39,279 nucleotides of DNA from DAOMFM01 sp035429825 (lineage in GTDB: Bacteria; Acidobacteriota; Blastocatellia; UBA7656; JADIYM01): contig JBGAKX010000030.1 in assembly GCA_044224215.1 (NCBI GenBank), forward strand, positions 1 through 39,279, written 5' to 3'. A program made the translations under genes and the position numbers. The notes beneath the pieces are model-generated. The model saw nothing but the letters and a program-made list of their open reading frames with translations. It did no database searches and was not told where the DNA came from. This document shows positions 7,297-15,248 of the stretch, piece by piece. Within the stretch, counting starts at the first letter, position 1, and the number at the start of each line of letters is the position of its first letter.

Positions 7297-8033
7297 CCCG
7301 GATCCACGCCGAGCAGTTCACGCGCCTCCGCGCGGAACTCCTCGTGGCTTGCCGATACCTCTCGCAGCCGCTCGAGCACGAGCCCTCGGAACTCCCTCCG
7401 CATCGCCGCCAGGTAGTTCGTGACCTGCGTCGCAGGAACGCCGAACTCGGCCGCCAGCGCCCCGTACGTCGGCTTGTCGTCGTCCGCGAGATCATACCGC
7501 TCGAAGATCGTGAACTGCGTCTGCTTGCCCGCCGCGTCCGCGCGCCGGCGAAGCTCGTCGACCGCAAGCCCGAACATCGACCGCACCCATTCGCGCCGAA
7601 AGAACTCGTCGGGGTCCGCGGCATCGGCCGCCAGGTGGAGCTCGGACTCGGCGTTCTCGAAGTCGAGCGACACATGCGCGACGCTCCCGCCCCGCTTGAG
7701 CCGGGTCTCGGCACGACGCTCGTTCGCCGCGAACCGGTCGACGCAGAGCCGCAGAAACGTCCGGAACCGTGCCTTGGACGAATCGTAGGACGCGAACACA
7801 TCCCGGGCGAGCGCCGACGCGAAGAACTCCTGCGTCAGGTCCTCGGCGTCTTCGGGGCTGAGGTTCCACTTCAGCCGCAGATACTTGTAGACGGGTCGCC
7901 AGTAGATTCGCACGAGCACGTCGAGCGCCCGCTCGCGGATGGCCGCGTCGCTGCTGCGGACCTCCGTGAGCAATGAGTATCGCGTCGACGGGAATCCTCT
8001 TCCCGTCTCGGGGTTCCTCGTGGCGTCGCTCAT
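7293..8033 (-). CDS. ECF-type RNA polymerase sigma factor
   Basis: This 246-residue protein carries a sigma-70 region 2: RALDVLVRIYWRPVYKYLRL, then LSPEDAEDLTQEFFASAL, the ECF signature around the DLTQEFF helix. A region 4-like HTH follows near the C-terminus (TYGALAAEFGVPATQVTNYL). A GAGGAG site six bases before the ATG at 8033 sets the start; the longer ORF upstream covers the divergent promoter region. The stop overlaps the start of the Ser/Thr kinase gene, so sigma and kinase are made together. In ECF systems linked to Ser/Thr kinases, phosphorylation of the sigma factor may replace an anti-sigma factor; that is a hypothesis here. Confidence 0.85.
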   Translation of the reverse strand: MSDATRNPETGRGFPSTRYSLLTEVRSSDAAIRERALDVLVRIYWRPVYKYLRLKWNLSPEDAEDLTQEFFASALARDVFASYDSSKARFRTFLRLCVDRFAANERRAETRLKRGGSVAHVSLDFENAESELHLAADAADPDEFFRREWVRSMFGLAVDELRRRADAAGKQTQFTIFERYDLADDDKPTYGALAAEFGVPATQVTNYLAAMRREFRGLVLERLREVSASHEEFRAEARELLGVDPG

Positions 8034-8211
8034 TGGCGGCTCCTCGAATCGCGCTGATCTCGGCGTAGGTGAGCTATACCGCACGATTCGGACACGCGGC
8101 AACCGGTTGCCCCAAACACAGGCGCGCGCACGCATCGCAAATTCAATCCGCCTTGCAAATCGCACGATCGCGCCGCAGACTCTTGCGTTCCCCTTCAGCC
8201 CGGCCCCCAAC

Positions 8212-9414
8212 ATGGAATTCGATCTGCGAACCGTCGTCGTCGCGATAGCGGCCAGCCTCACCGTCATCTCGGCGGGAGTGCTCGTCACGTCGAAGACGTA
8301 TCCGTCCCACGTCCGGCGGAGCGCCGTTCGATGGGGCCTCGCAAGCGCGCTCCAGGCCATCGGATGGATCATGCTCGCCTCGAGGGGCCACATCCCGGAT
8401 GTGGTCTCGATCGTCGCGGCGAATACGATCCTGTCGCTCTCTGTGACGCAGTTCGAACATGCGATCCGAGATTTCTTTCGCGTCCCCGCACCGCTCGTCG
8501 CGATCTACTGGTCGCCAGCCGCCGTGTTCCTTCTGTTTGTGTACTTCGGCGCCATCGCGCCCGACTTCACCGCGCGGGTCGTCATCATCTCGGCGTTCGG
8601 CGCGTACCAGCTCGGCAGGTGCGCGTGGGTCCTGATGCGACGGGGTGGAAATCCCACGCTGCGCGCCGCGTGGCTCACCGGCATGGGGTTTCTGATCGCC
8701 AGCGCCACGCTCGCTGCCCGAACGCTGTTCGCGGGATCGCCGTCGAGCCCGTCTCGCGCGACAAAGCTGTTCGAGAGCACGCCGGTCGAGCAAATTGCGT
8801 TTCTCGTGCTCTTCATGTCCGTGTTTCTGCTGTCGTTCGGCTTTCTGCTGATGTGCACCGAGTCGTTCACTCGCGACCTCGTCCGCTTTGCCACACTCGA
8901 CCCGCTCACCGAGCTCTTCAACCGGCGCACCATCGAAGATCTCGCGCGACGCGAGCTCTCGATGTCCCGCAGAAAAGGCCAGCCGATGACGCTTGCGATG
9001 CTCGACGTCGACAACTTCAAGATGATCAACGACACGTTCGGCCACTCGGCCGGCGACGACGCGTTGCGCCAGGTCGTCGCGTCCATTGCCGATCTGTTGC
9101 GGGCGCAGGACCTGATCGGACGCGTCGGCGGCGAGGAGTTTCTCGTGGTGATGCCGAGCACGAATACCGCGCAGGCGCTCGTTGCCGCCGAACGGCTGCG
9201 AGCGGTCGTCGAATCGACTGGGCTGCTGCTCGACGGCAAACGGGTGTCGCTCACCGTCAGCATCGGTCTTGCGAGCTTCGCCGGCGGAGACCAGGATCTC
9301 GACGCGCTTCTGAAGAACGCGGATCGCGCCCTCTACGCTGCAAAGGCTGCTGGGCGGAACCGCGTATCGTCGGGGTTCCCGGACGAGGTCGGAAACGGCA
9401 CCGCGGCCGTCTGA
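8212..9414 (+). CDS. Membrane diguanylate cyclase (GGDEF domain)
   Basis: The protein is about 400 residues. The N-terminal half has roughly six membrane helices, starting VVVAIAASLTVISAGVLV. The C-terminal half is a GGDEF domain: DPLTELFNRRTIEDLARREL, DVDNFKMINDTFGHSAGDD and the active site GGEEF at 306-310. An RxxD inhibitory site (RAQD) sits five residues before GGEEF, so product feedback by cyclic di-GMP is likely. The enzyme should make cyclic di-GMP from GTP at the membrane. The ATG at 8212 was chosen because it begins the first membrane helix; no strong ribosome-binding site is visible and an upstream in-frame start remains possible. It diverges from the ECF sigma gene. Confidence 0.88.
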   Translation: MEFDLRTVVVAIAASLTVISAGVLVTSKTYPSHVRRSAVRWGLASALQAIGWIMLASRGHIPDVVSIVAANTILSLSVTQFEHAIRDFFRVPAPLVAIYWSPAAVFLLFVYFGAIAPDFTARVVIISAFGAYQLGRCAWVLMRRGGNPTLRAAWLTGMGFLIASATLAARTLFAGSPSSPSRATKLFESTPVEQIAFLVLFMSVFLLSFGFLLMCTESFTRDLVRFATLDPLTELFNRRTIEDLARRELSMSRRKGQPMTLAMLDVDNFKMINDTFGHSAGDDALRQVVASIADLLRAQDLIGRVGGEEFLVVMPSTNTAQALVAAERLRAVVESTGLLLDGKRVSLTVSIGLASFAGGDQDLDALLKNADRALYAAKAAGRNRVSSGFPDEVGNGTAAV

Positions 9415-9429
9415 TTCCCCGGAGCGTTT

Positions 9430-12400
9430 CTACTGTTCGTCCGCCCGCTCGAGCAGCGCGAGCACCTCGTCGAACCGGTAGGTGCGCACCACGTCGAGCA
9501 GCGCGTCCGCCAGCGCTTCGTCGTGCGCACGAATCGCGCCGACCGCGACGGTTGCGCGCTGGACGTCGCCGTCCTGCAGCGCCTGCTCGAGCTCGGCGCG
9601 CAGCGGCGCCGGCACTTCCGCAAGCCTCGCAAGCGACAACACGGACGCGTCGTGCTCCGATGCTCCCGGCTCGTCGTTCGCGGCGTACCGGAACTTCACT
9701 CCGGCGTGCGTTGCGAGCGCGGCGAGCAGATCGACGGCGACGACCGGCTTTGGCAGGAACTCGTCGCAGCCCGCCTCGAGGATCGTCGCGCGATCGTGAT
9801 CGAACACGCTCGCCGACAACGCGATGATCGCACTGTGGCGCGAGGGATCCGACGAACGCTCTGCGTCGCGTATCCGGCGCGTCGCCTCGTACCCGTCGAC
9901 GACCGGCATTCGGACGTCGATCAGGATCACGTCGGGCGCCCACCGGTTGTGCTCGTCGATCGCTTCGCGGCCGTTCGCGGCTTCGCGGAGCTCGAACCCG
10001 AGCGGTCCGAGCAGGTCAACCAGCAGGCGCCGGTTCTCGGGCTTGTCGTCCACGACGAGGATTCGGCGTGACGCGCTGTCGGGCTCGAGCCCGAGCACGG
10101 TCCGGTGCGTCGCGCGCGATTCGGCCGCGGCTTCCGGCAGCGGCACGTGGAACCGGAATCGCGTTCCCTTCCCGATGTCGCTCTCGGCGGTCAGCTCGCC
10201 TCCCATCAACCGGACAAAGTCCCGGCTGATCGCGAGACCCAGTCCGCTGCCCTCCGAGCTGCGGCGGCCGCTCTCGGTCTGTACGAACGGCTCGAACAGC
10301 CGGTCGAGCTCGTCGCGCGCGATTCCGTGACCCGTATCGTCGACGTCGAACTCCGCGACGCCGTCGGCCCATCGCATGCGCACGGTGACGGATCCCGCGT
10401 CGGTGAACTTGATCGCGTTTCCGATCAGGTTGATGAGGATCTGCCGGAGTTTGCCCTCGTCGCCGAGCACGTGGCTCGGGATCTTGCCGGGGCGTTCAAC
10501 GACGAGATCGATTCCCTTCTCCCTGGCGCGCGACGACAGCATGACCTCGAGGTTTCTGAGCATGTCGTCGACTTCAAACACCGCCTCGGTGAGCGTGGTC
10601 TTCCCCGATTCGATCTTTGCGACCGAGAGCACGTCGTTGATCAATCCGAGCAGATGCTCGCCCGACCGCGTGATGATCTCGAGATACTCGCGCTCGGTCT
10701 CCTCGCTCGCGCGCCGGCGCTGCATCAGCTGCACAAAGCCGAGAATCGCGTTGAGCGGTGTCCGCAGCTCGTGCGACATGTTGGCGAGAAACGTGCTCTT
10801 TGCGCGGTTCGCCTCGATGGCCTGGCGCTCCGACGCGACGAGCTTCTCGATCGCCTCGGCGAGCGCGTGGTTCTTTTCGTCGAGCTCGCGCGTCCGTTCG
10901 GCAATGCGCTCCTCGAGCATGCGGTTGCGCCGCTCGAACTGGCGAACGCGCAATCGCAGGATCAGATAGCCGAGCCCGAGAAGCAGCGCAACGTACAGCG
11001 CGTAGGCCCAGTAGGTTCGCCACGGCGCGGCGCGGATCGAGAACGGCACTTCGACGGGGCCGACCACGTTGCCGGCAAAGTCGCGACCCCACACCTTGAA
11101 CGTGAAGTCGCCCTCGGGCAGCCGCGTGTACGTGCGCGACGGATCGGTGCTCCACGCGGAAGGCTCCGGATCGAAGCCGACGAGCTGCGTGCGGTAACGC
11201 GTATCGGATTCCTTGAAGTACGACAGCAGCGCGAACTCGAACGTCACGTTGTTGTCGCCGTGCGGGAGCGAGCGCCCCGCGATCGTGCTTGCGACGGGCC
11301 CGTGATCTCCTACACCTACAGCGCCCGCGTGCGCGGCCTCGCCGCTCTGCGCGCCCGTCGCCACGACACCGTTGACCAGCGTGCGCTCGATGAGCAGCGG
11401 CGCTGCCGCGCGGAACGCGACGGCCGTCTCAGGATCGAACAGCCCGGCGCCATCGACCGTGCCCACCCAGATGCGCCCGCTGCTGTCGGCCATGAGTGCT
11501 CCGCCGTTGCATTCGTTCCCGGGAAGGCCGTCCTCGGTCGTGAAGTTGTACAGATCGAACCGCGACGCGTTTTCGCCGGATGGATCGCGACGCGTCAACC
11601 GCACGACGCCCTTGTTCGTCGACAGATAGATCTGCCCGTGCGCGTCCTGTCGAATGTCGTAGATGACGCTGTTTGGCAGCGCCGGCTCGGTCGTGTCCGA
11701 GAGCACGTGCCAGCCGGACTCCTCGTGGTCCAGATCGAGCCACGCCGCGCCGCCGAGCGTGCCCACCCACAGCGATCGGCTGCCGTCCGGCGCGTCGATT
11801 TCGCGCAATCCACGCACAAAGTCGTTTGGCAGCCCCGACGTCGTGTCGATGGTGCTCCACGCTCCGTCGCGAAATCGCGCGAGCCCGCCGCCGAGCGTTC
11901 CGGCCCAGATCGTCGTGCCGCCTGCCGGCGACCTGGTCTCGGCCAGCGCCATCACCTGGTTGTCGTGCAGCCCCGACGAGGTATCGACGACCGTCCACGT
12001 GGCGCCGTCGAATCGGGCCACGCCGCCGTATGTGCCGACCCACAGGGTGCGGCCGCCGGCTGGCGACCCGGTCTCGAGCACGCACCGGACGATGTTGTTC
12101 GGGAGGCCCGATTTCGAATCGATGACCGTCCAGCGGCCCGATTCGAACCGCGCAAGCCCGCCCTGGGTCCCGACCCACATGACGCGCGCACCGCTGTCCG
12201 CGCGAGTCTCGAGCAGACAGTTGATCTTGTCGCTCGGCAGGCCCGAATCGGTGCGGTAGATCGTCCACCACGCGTCCTCGAACCGTGCCAGCCCTCCGTA
12301 CGTCCCGATCCAGTAGACGGGAAGTCCCGAATCGGCGCGCGTCTCGAGGAAGCTGTAGACGTGATCGTCCGGAAGGCCCGTCCTCGTGTCGAACGCGAGC

Positions 12401-13458
12401 CAGCACCCTTCCGAGAGCCATGCCAGCCCGCCCGACAGCGTTCCGACGAGCACGGCCGGGACGCCGTGGTCCGCCGGCGTCGCGAGCAGGCTGATCACCG
12501 AGTTGTCGGGCAGCCCGGAACTCGTCCCGTATGATTGCCAGCGATCGTTCTGAAACCGTGCAAGTCCGGCCGCGCTTCCGATCCACACGACGGACGCGCC
12601 AAACGGGTCCGTCGTGACAAGCAGCGAGTAGACGGCCGGTTGGAGCGGAACGTCCGGAATCTCCACGAACTCCCAGCGACCCGACGAGTACCTGGCAAGC
12701 CCCGCGTCGGTGCCCGCCCACACCGTCTGCGGGCCGGCCGCGAGACAGTACACATAGGGATCCGGCAGCCCGTCCGCCGCGCGGTCTGTCAGCCACGTGC
12801 CGGAGGCGTATCGCAGCACGCCGGCTTCCGAGCCCGCCCAGATCGTGGCGTTGCCGGCCGAGTCCCGTGCAACCAGCAGGCTCGTGAACTCGTCCGCGGG
12901 AAGTCCAGAATCCTTGCCGTAGCGCGTCCACGCACCGTTTTCAAGTTTGAAGATTCCGTCGCTCGCGGCGACCCACAGTGTGACGGATCCGTTCCGACCG
13001 GGCGCCTCGGCGATGTCGTTGACGAATCGCGCTCGTGTGTCCGAGAGCGGCGGGTCGAGCGCCGTCCAGACCCCGTCCTTCAGCCGTGCGATCCCGGCTC
13101 CGTTCGTACCGAACAGCAGCGCTCCGTCCGACGCGACGTGAATCGTGTTGACCCAGTTCGACGTCTTGCGGTCGGGCATGTTGACGACCTGCCACGTGCG
13201 CCCATTGTAGAAGGCCGCGCCATCCTGTGTGCCGGTCCACAGGTAGCCGCGCGTGTCGATCGCCATCGCCTTGACCGAGTTCTGGGGAAGGCCGTCGCGG
13301 TCGCTCGTGACCTTGAACGATGCGATGCCGAAACGCTCGACATCGTCCGCGCGCGGTCTGGTCGCGTGCGGCGCGGTCGACGGTCGTTGACTCGCCGCGA
13401 CGAAGAGGCTGGCGCAACAGAATGCAACGACAAGACGAGTAATGGTCGCGAAGCGCAT
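9430..13458 (-). CDS. Hybrid sensor histidine kinase with two-component propeller
   Basis: The protein is about 1342 residues. Its order is: signal peptide (MRFATITRLVVAFCCASLFV); a periplasmic propeller of about fourteen repeats with the pattern SGLPxNxVxxL ... WxGTxGGLARF (Reg_prop, PF07494), each about 50 residues; a Y_Y_Y domain (YRTQLVGFDPEPSAWS); one membrane helix (WAYALYVALLLGLGYLIL); a coiled coil; HisKA with the phospho-acceptor in NMSHELRTPLNAILGF; HATPase_c (LIGNAIKFTD and GSGLGLAISRDFV); and a receiver domain (ILVVDDKPENRR, then IDVRMPVVDGYEATRRI). A short helical tail ends it. Such kinases sense extracellular ligands, often glycans. The ATG at 13458 is preferred over a GTG five codons upstream; neither has a clear ribosome-binding site. 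Its 3' end faces the GGDEF gene. Confidence 0.92.
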   Translation of the reverse strand: MRFATITRLVVAFCCASLFVAASQRPSTAPHATRPRADDVERFGIASFKVTSDRDGLPQNSVKAMAIDTRGYLWTGTQDGAAFYNGRTWQVVNMPDRKTSNWVNTIHVASDGALLFGTNGAGIARLKDGVWTALDPPLSDTRARFVNDIAEAPGRNGSVTLWVAASDGIFKLENGAWTRYGKDSGLPADEFTSLLVARDSAGNATIWAGSEAGVLRYASGTWLTDRAADGLPDPYVYCLAAGPQTVWAGTDAGLARYSSGRWEFVEIPDVPLQPAVYSLLVTTDPFGASVVWIGSAAGLARFQNDRWQSYGTSSGLPDNSVISLLATPADHGVPAVLVGTLSGGLAWLSEGCWLAFDTRTGLPDDHVYSFLETRADSGLPVYWIGTYGGLARFEDAWWTIYRTDSGLPSDKINCLLETRADSGARVMWVGTQGGLARFESGRWTVIDSKSGLPNNIVRCVLETGSPAGGRTLWVGTYGGVARFDGATWTVVDTSSGLHDNQVMALAETRSPAGGTTIWAGTLGGGLARFRDGAWSTIDTTSGLPNDFVRGLREIDAPDGSRSLWVGTLGGAAWLDLDHEESGWHVLSDTTEPALPNSVIYDIRQDAHGQIYLSTNKGVVRLTRRDPSGENASRFDLYNFTTEDGLPGNECNGGALMADSSGRIWVGTVDGAGLFDPETAVAFRAAAPLLIERTLVNGVVATGAQSGEAAHAGAVGVGDHGPVASTIAGRSLPHGDNNVTFEFALLSYFKESDTRYRTQLVGFDPEPSAWSTDPSRTYTRLPEGDFTFKVWGRDFAGNVVGPVEVPFSIRAAPWRTYWAYALYVALLLGLGYLILRLRVRQFERRNRMLEERIAERTRELDEKNHALAEAIEKLVASERQAIEANRAKSTFLANMSHELRTPLNAILGFVQLMQRRRASEETEREYLEIITRSGEHLLGLINDVLSVAKIESGKTTLTEAVFEVDDMLRNLEVMLSSRAREKGIDLVVERPGKIPSHVLGDEGKLRQILINLIGNAIKFTDAGSVTVRMRWADGVAEFDVDDTGHGIARDELDRLFEPFVQTESGRRSSEGSGLGLAISRDFVRLMGGELTAESDIGKGTRFRFHVPLPEAAAESRATHRTVLGLEPDSASRRILVVDDKPENRRLLVDLLGPLGFELREAANGREAIDEHNRWAPDVILIDVRMPVVDGYEATRRIRDAERSSDPSRHSAIIALSASVFDHDRATILEAGCDEFLPKPVVAVDLLAALATHAGVKFRYAANDEPGASEHDASVLSLARLAEVPAPLRAELEQALQDGDVQRATVAVGAIRAHDEALADALLDVVRTYRFDEVLALLERADEQ

Positions 13459-13683
13459 GGCCGAGCAGGGCACGAACGATGCCCATCGGGTAGGACCCGG
13501 CCATTATGCGCCGAATCTCGAACCAGCGGAAACCACGCGCGTCGCCCTGTGAACGGCTCGGTCACGCGCCGGCCCGATGCACGGGAATTTTTTTCTGATC
13601 CGTGAGCGACGCGTTTTCCGCACTTCCTGGTATGGCGCCCCGTGACCAGCGGCGCCGTGAAGGAAACACAGGAGAAACTCACC

Positions 13684-14595
13684 ATGCAGCAGACCTACAC
13701 CTACCAGGCAACGCTCGAGGCGTCCGAGAGAATCACGTGGCGCGTCGAAGACATCATCGGAGGCGAGAAGCGCCTCGACTTCACGCGGCCGTTCATGCCC
13801 GAGAGCCTCGCGCGCGTCGAACCCCTCGCGTTCCTGACGCCCTACGAGCAGCGGACGCTGAACCAGATTCGCGGCCACGCCTACCTGACGATCTTCGGGA
13901 TCGTCGAGGAGTTCATTCTCCCATTCGTGCTCGACCACGTGCGCACCCAGCTCGCCGACGACGACTACCGGGTCAGAGCCATGCTCGAGTTCGCGGGCGA
14001 AGAGGCCAAGCACATCCACCTGTTCAAGCTGTTCTGCGAGGAGTTCGATCGGGGCTTCGGCAGCCCGTGCGCGGTGATCGGGCCTGCGGCCGACATCGGC
14101 CGTGCGGTGCTCGCTCATGATCCGCTCGCGGTCGCCCTCACGATCCTTCAGATCGAATGGATGACGCAGAGCCACTACGTCGACAGCATCAAGGACGCCG
14201 GCGACCTGGACCCGCAGTTCAAGAGCCTGCTCAAGCACCACTGGATGGAGGAGGCCCAGCACGCCAAACTCGACACGCTGATGGTCGAGGCGCTCGCCGA
14301 GGGGCGGTCCGAGGCGGAGATTCTCGCCGCGGTCGATCAGTATCTCGCGATCGGCGGCATCGTGGACGGCGGGATCACCCAGCAGGTCAACTTCGACATG
14401 CAGGCGCTGATGGGTGCGACCCGGCGCACGCTCACCGAAGATCAGAAACAGCAGTTTCGCGACGTGCAGCGCCAGGCAAACCGCTGGACCTATCTCGGGT
14501 CGGGCATGCGGCACGAGAAGTTCCTCGACACGCTCGGGAAGCTCAGTCCCGCGGCGCGCGAGCGCATCGAGGCGGTGACACCGGCATTCTGCTGA
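13684..14595 (+). CDS. Ferritin-like diiron protein (possible AurF-type oxygenase)
   Basis: This 303-residue all-helical protein has two metal-binding repeats. The first has FGIVEEFILP (E75/E76) and GEEAKHIHLF (ExxH, 107-110); the second has LQIEWMTQSHY (E158, H164) and WMEEAQHAKLD (ExxH, 190-193). This spacing fits a carboxylate-bridged diiron site in a ferritin-like bundle, as in AurF-type N-oxygenases and related enzymes. The substrate is unknown. An AGGAG site nine bases before the ATG at 13684 supports the start. The stop overlaps an ATG in the frame of the downstream ECF sigma gene (TGATG), so the three downstream genes probably form an operon with it. Confidence 0.7.
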   Translation: MQQTYTYQATLEASERITWRVEDIIGGEKRLDFTRPFMPESLARVEPLAFLTPYEQRTLNQIRGHAYLTIFGIVEEFILPFVLDHVRTQLADDDYRVRAMLEFAGEEAKHIHLFKLFCEEFDRGFGSPCAVIGPAADIGRAVLAHDPLAVALTILQIEWMTQSHYVDSIKDAGDLDPQFKSLLKHHWMEEAQHAKLDTLMVEALAEGRSEAEILAAVDQYLAIGGIVDGGITQQVNFDMQALMGATRRTLTEDQKQQFRDVQRQANRWTYLGSGMRHEKFLDTLGKLSPAARERIEAVTPAFC

Positions 14596-14609
14596 TGACC
14601 CCATGTGCT

Positions 14610-14674
14610 ATCCTCCGGACTGCGCCGCTGCATTGCGCATGGCGCGCACACCTCGACGGAGCGGTCCGGAGGAT
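14610..14674 (+). promoter_or_regulatory. Inverted repeat masking the ribosome-binding site of the sigma gene
   Basis: ATCCTCCGGAC (14610-14620) is the exact complement of GTCCGGAGGAT (14664-14674). The right arm contains the only good Shine-Dalgarno sequence (GGAGG) and the first bases of the ATG at 14673. Inside the 43-base loop is a second stem (GCGCC 14622-14626 with GGCGC 14641-14645). If it forms in mRNA, this structure would hide the start of the ECF sigma gene. It could also act as a terminator or processing stem after the diiron gene. Confidence 0.5.
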
Positions 14675-15248
14675 GCAGTCTCCCAACGCTGGACAGGTCA
14701 CGCGGCTCCTGTTCGACTGGAGCAAGGGCGACAAGGCAGCGCTTGATGCCTTGATGCCGGTCGTCTACGACGAACTGCGCCGGCTCGCGGCGCGACAGGT
14801 GCGGAACGAGCGTCCGGGCCACACGCTGCAGGCAACGGCGTTGATTCACGAAGCCTACGTCCGGCTGGTCGACCAGGACCTTCCGAACTTCGAGAGCCGC
14901 GCGCATTTCTACGGCGTCGCATCGCGGCTGATGCGCCAGATCCTGGTCGACCATGCGCGCGCACGCGCGGCGGCACGGCGCGGCGGCGGCGCGGTGAAGA
15001 TCCCGCTCGACGAGGCGCCCGACATTTCGTCGGACTCGGACGCCGTCGCGCTGCTCGCGCTCGACCGCGCGCTCGCAAAGCTCGGCGCATCGGACGAGCG
15101 GAAGTGCCGCGTCATCGAGATGCGGTCGTTTGGCGGACTGAGTGTCGAGGAGACCGCCCGCGTCCTCGGCGTTTCGGAACCGACGGTCAAGCGCGAGACG
15201 CGACTGGCGCAGGAATGGCTCCGCCGCGAGCTGGAGTTGCAGCAATGA
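14673..15248 (+). CDS. ECF sigma factor, Acidobacteria/Planctomycetes type (TIGR02999-like)
   Basis: This sigma factor of about 191 residues has the pattern VTRLLFDWSKGDKAALDALM, then VVYDELRRLAARQV, RNERPGHTLQATALIHEAYV and RLVD, which is characteristic of the TIGR02999 ECF group. The C-terminal region 4 HTH is SFGGLSVEETARVLGVSEPT, followed by VKRETRLAQEWLRREL. Start choice is uncertain. The ATG at 14673 matches family length but its GGAGG is directly adjacent; an in-frame ATG at 14595 overlaps the previous stop and would add 26 residues through the hairpin region. The stop overlaps the start of the kinase gene (ATGA at 15245), so the two are translationally coupled. Confidence 0.88.
   Translation: MQSPNAGQVTRLLFDWSKGDKAALDALMPVVYDELRRLAARQVRNERPGHTLQATALIHEAYVRLVDQDLPNFESRAHFYGVASRLMRQILVDHARARAAARRGGGAVKIPLDEAPDISSDSDAVALLALDRALAKLGASDERKCRVIEMRSFGGLSVEETARVLGVSEPTVKRETRLAQEWLRRELELQQ

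Noticed and set aside
10105..12534. 809-residue plus-strand ORF, and other long ORFs antisense to the hybrid kinase
   Set aside because: Arginine-rich shadow of the GC-rich kinase gene; no recognisable domain.
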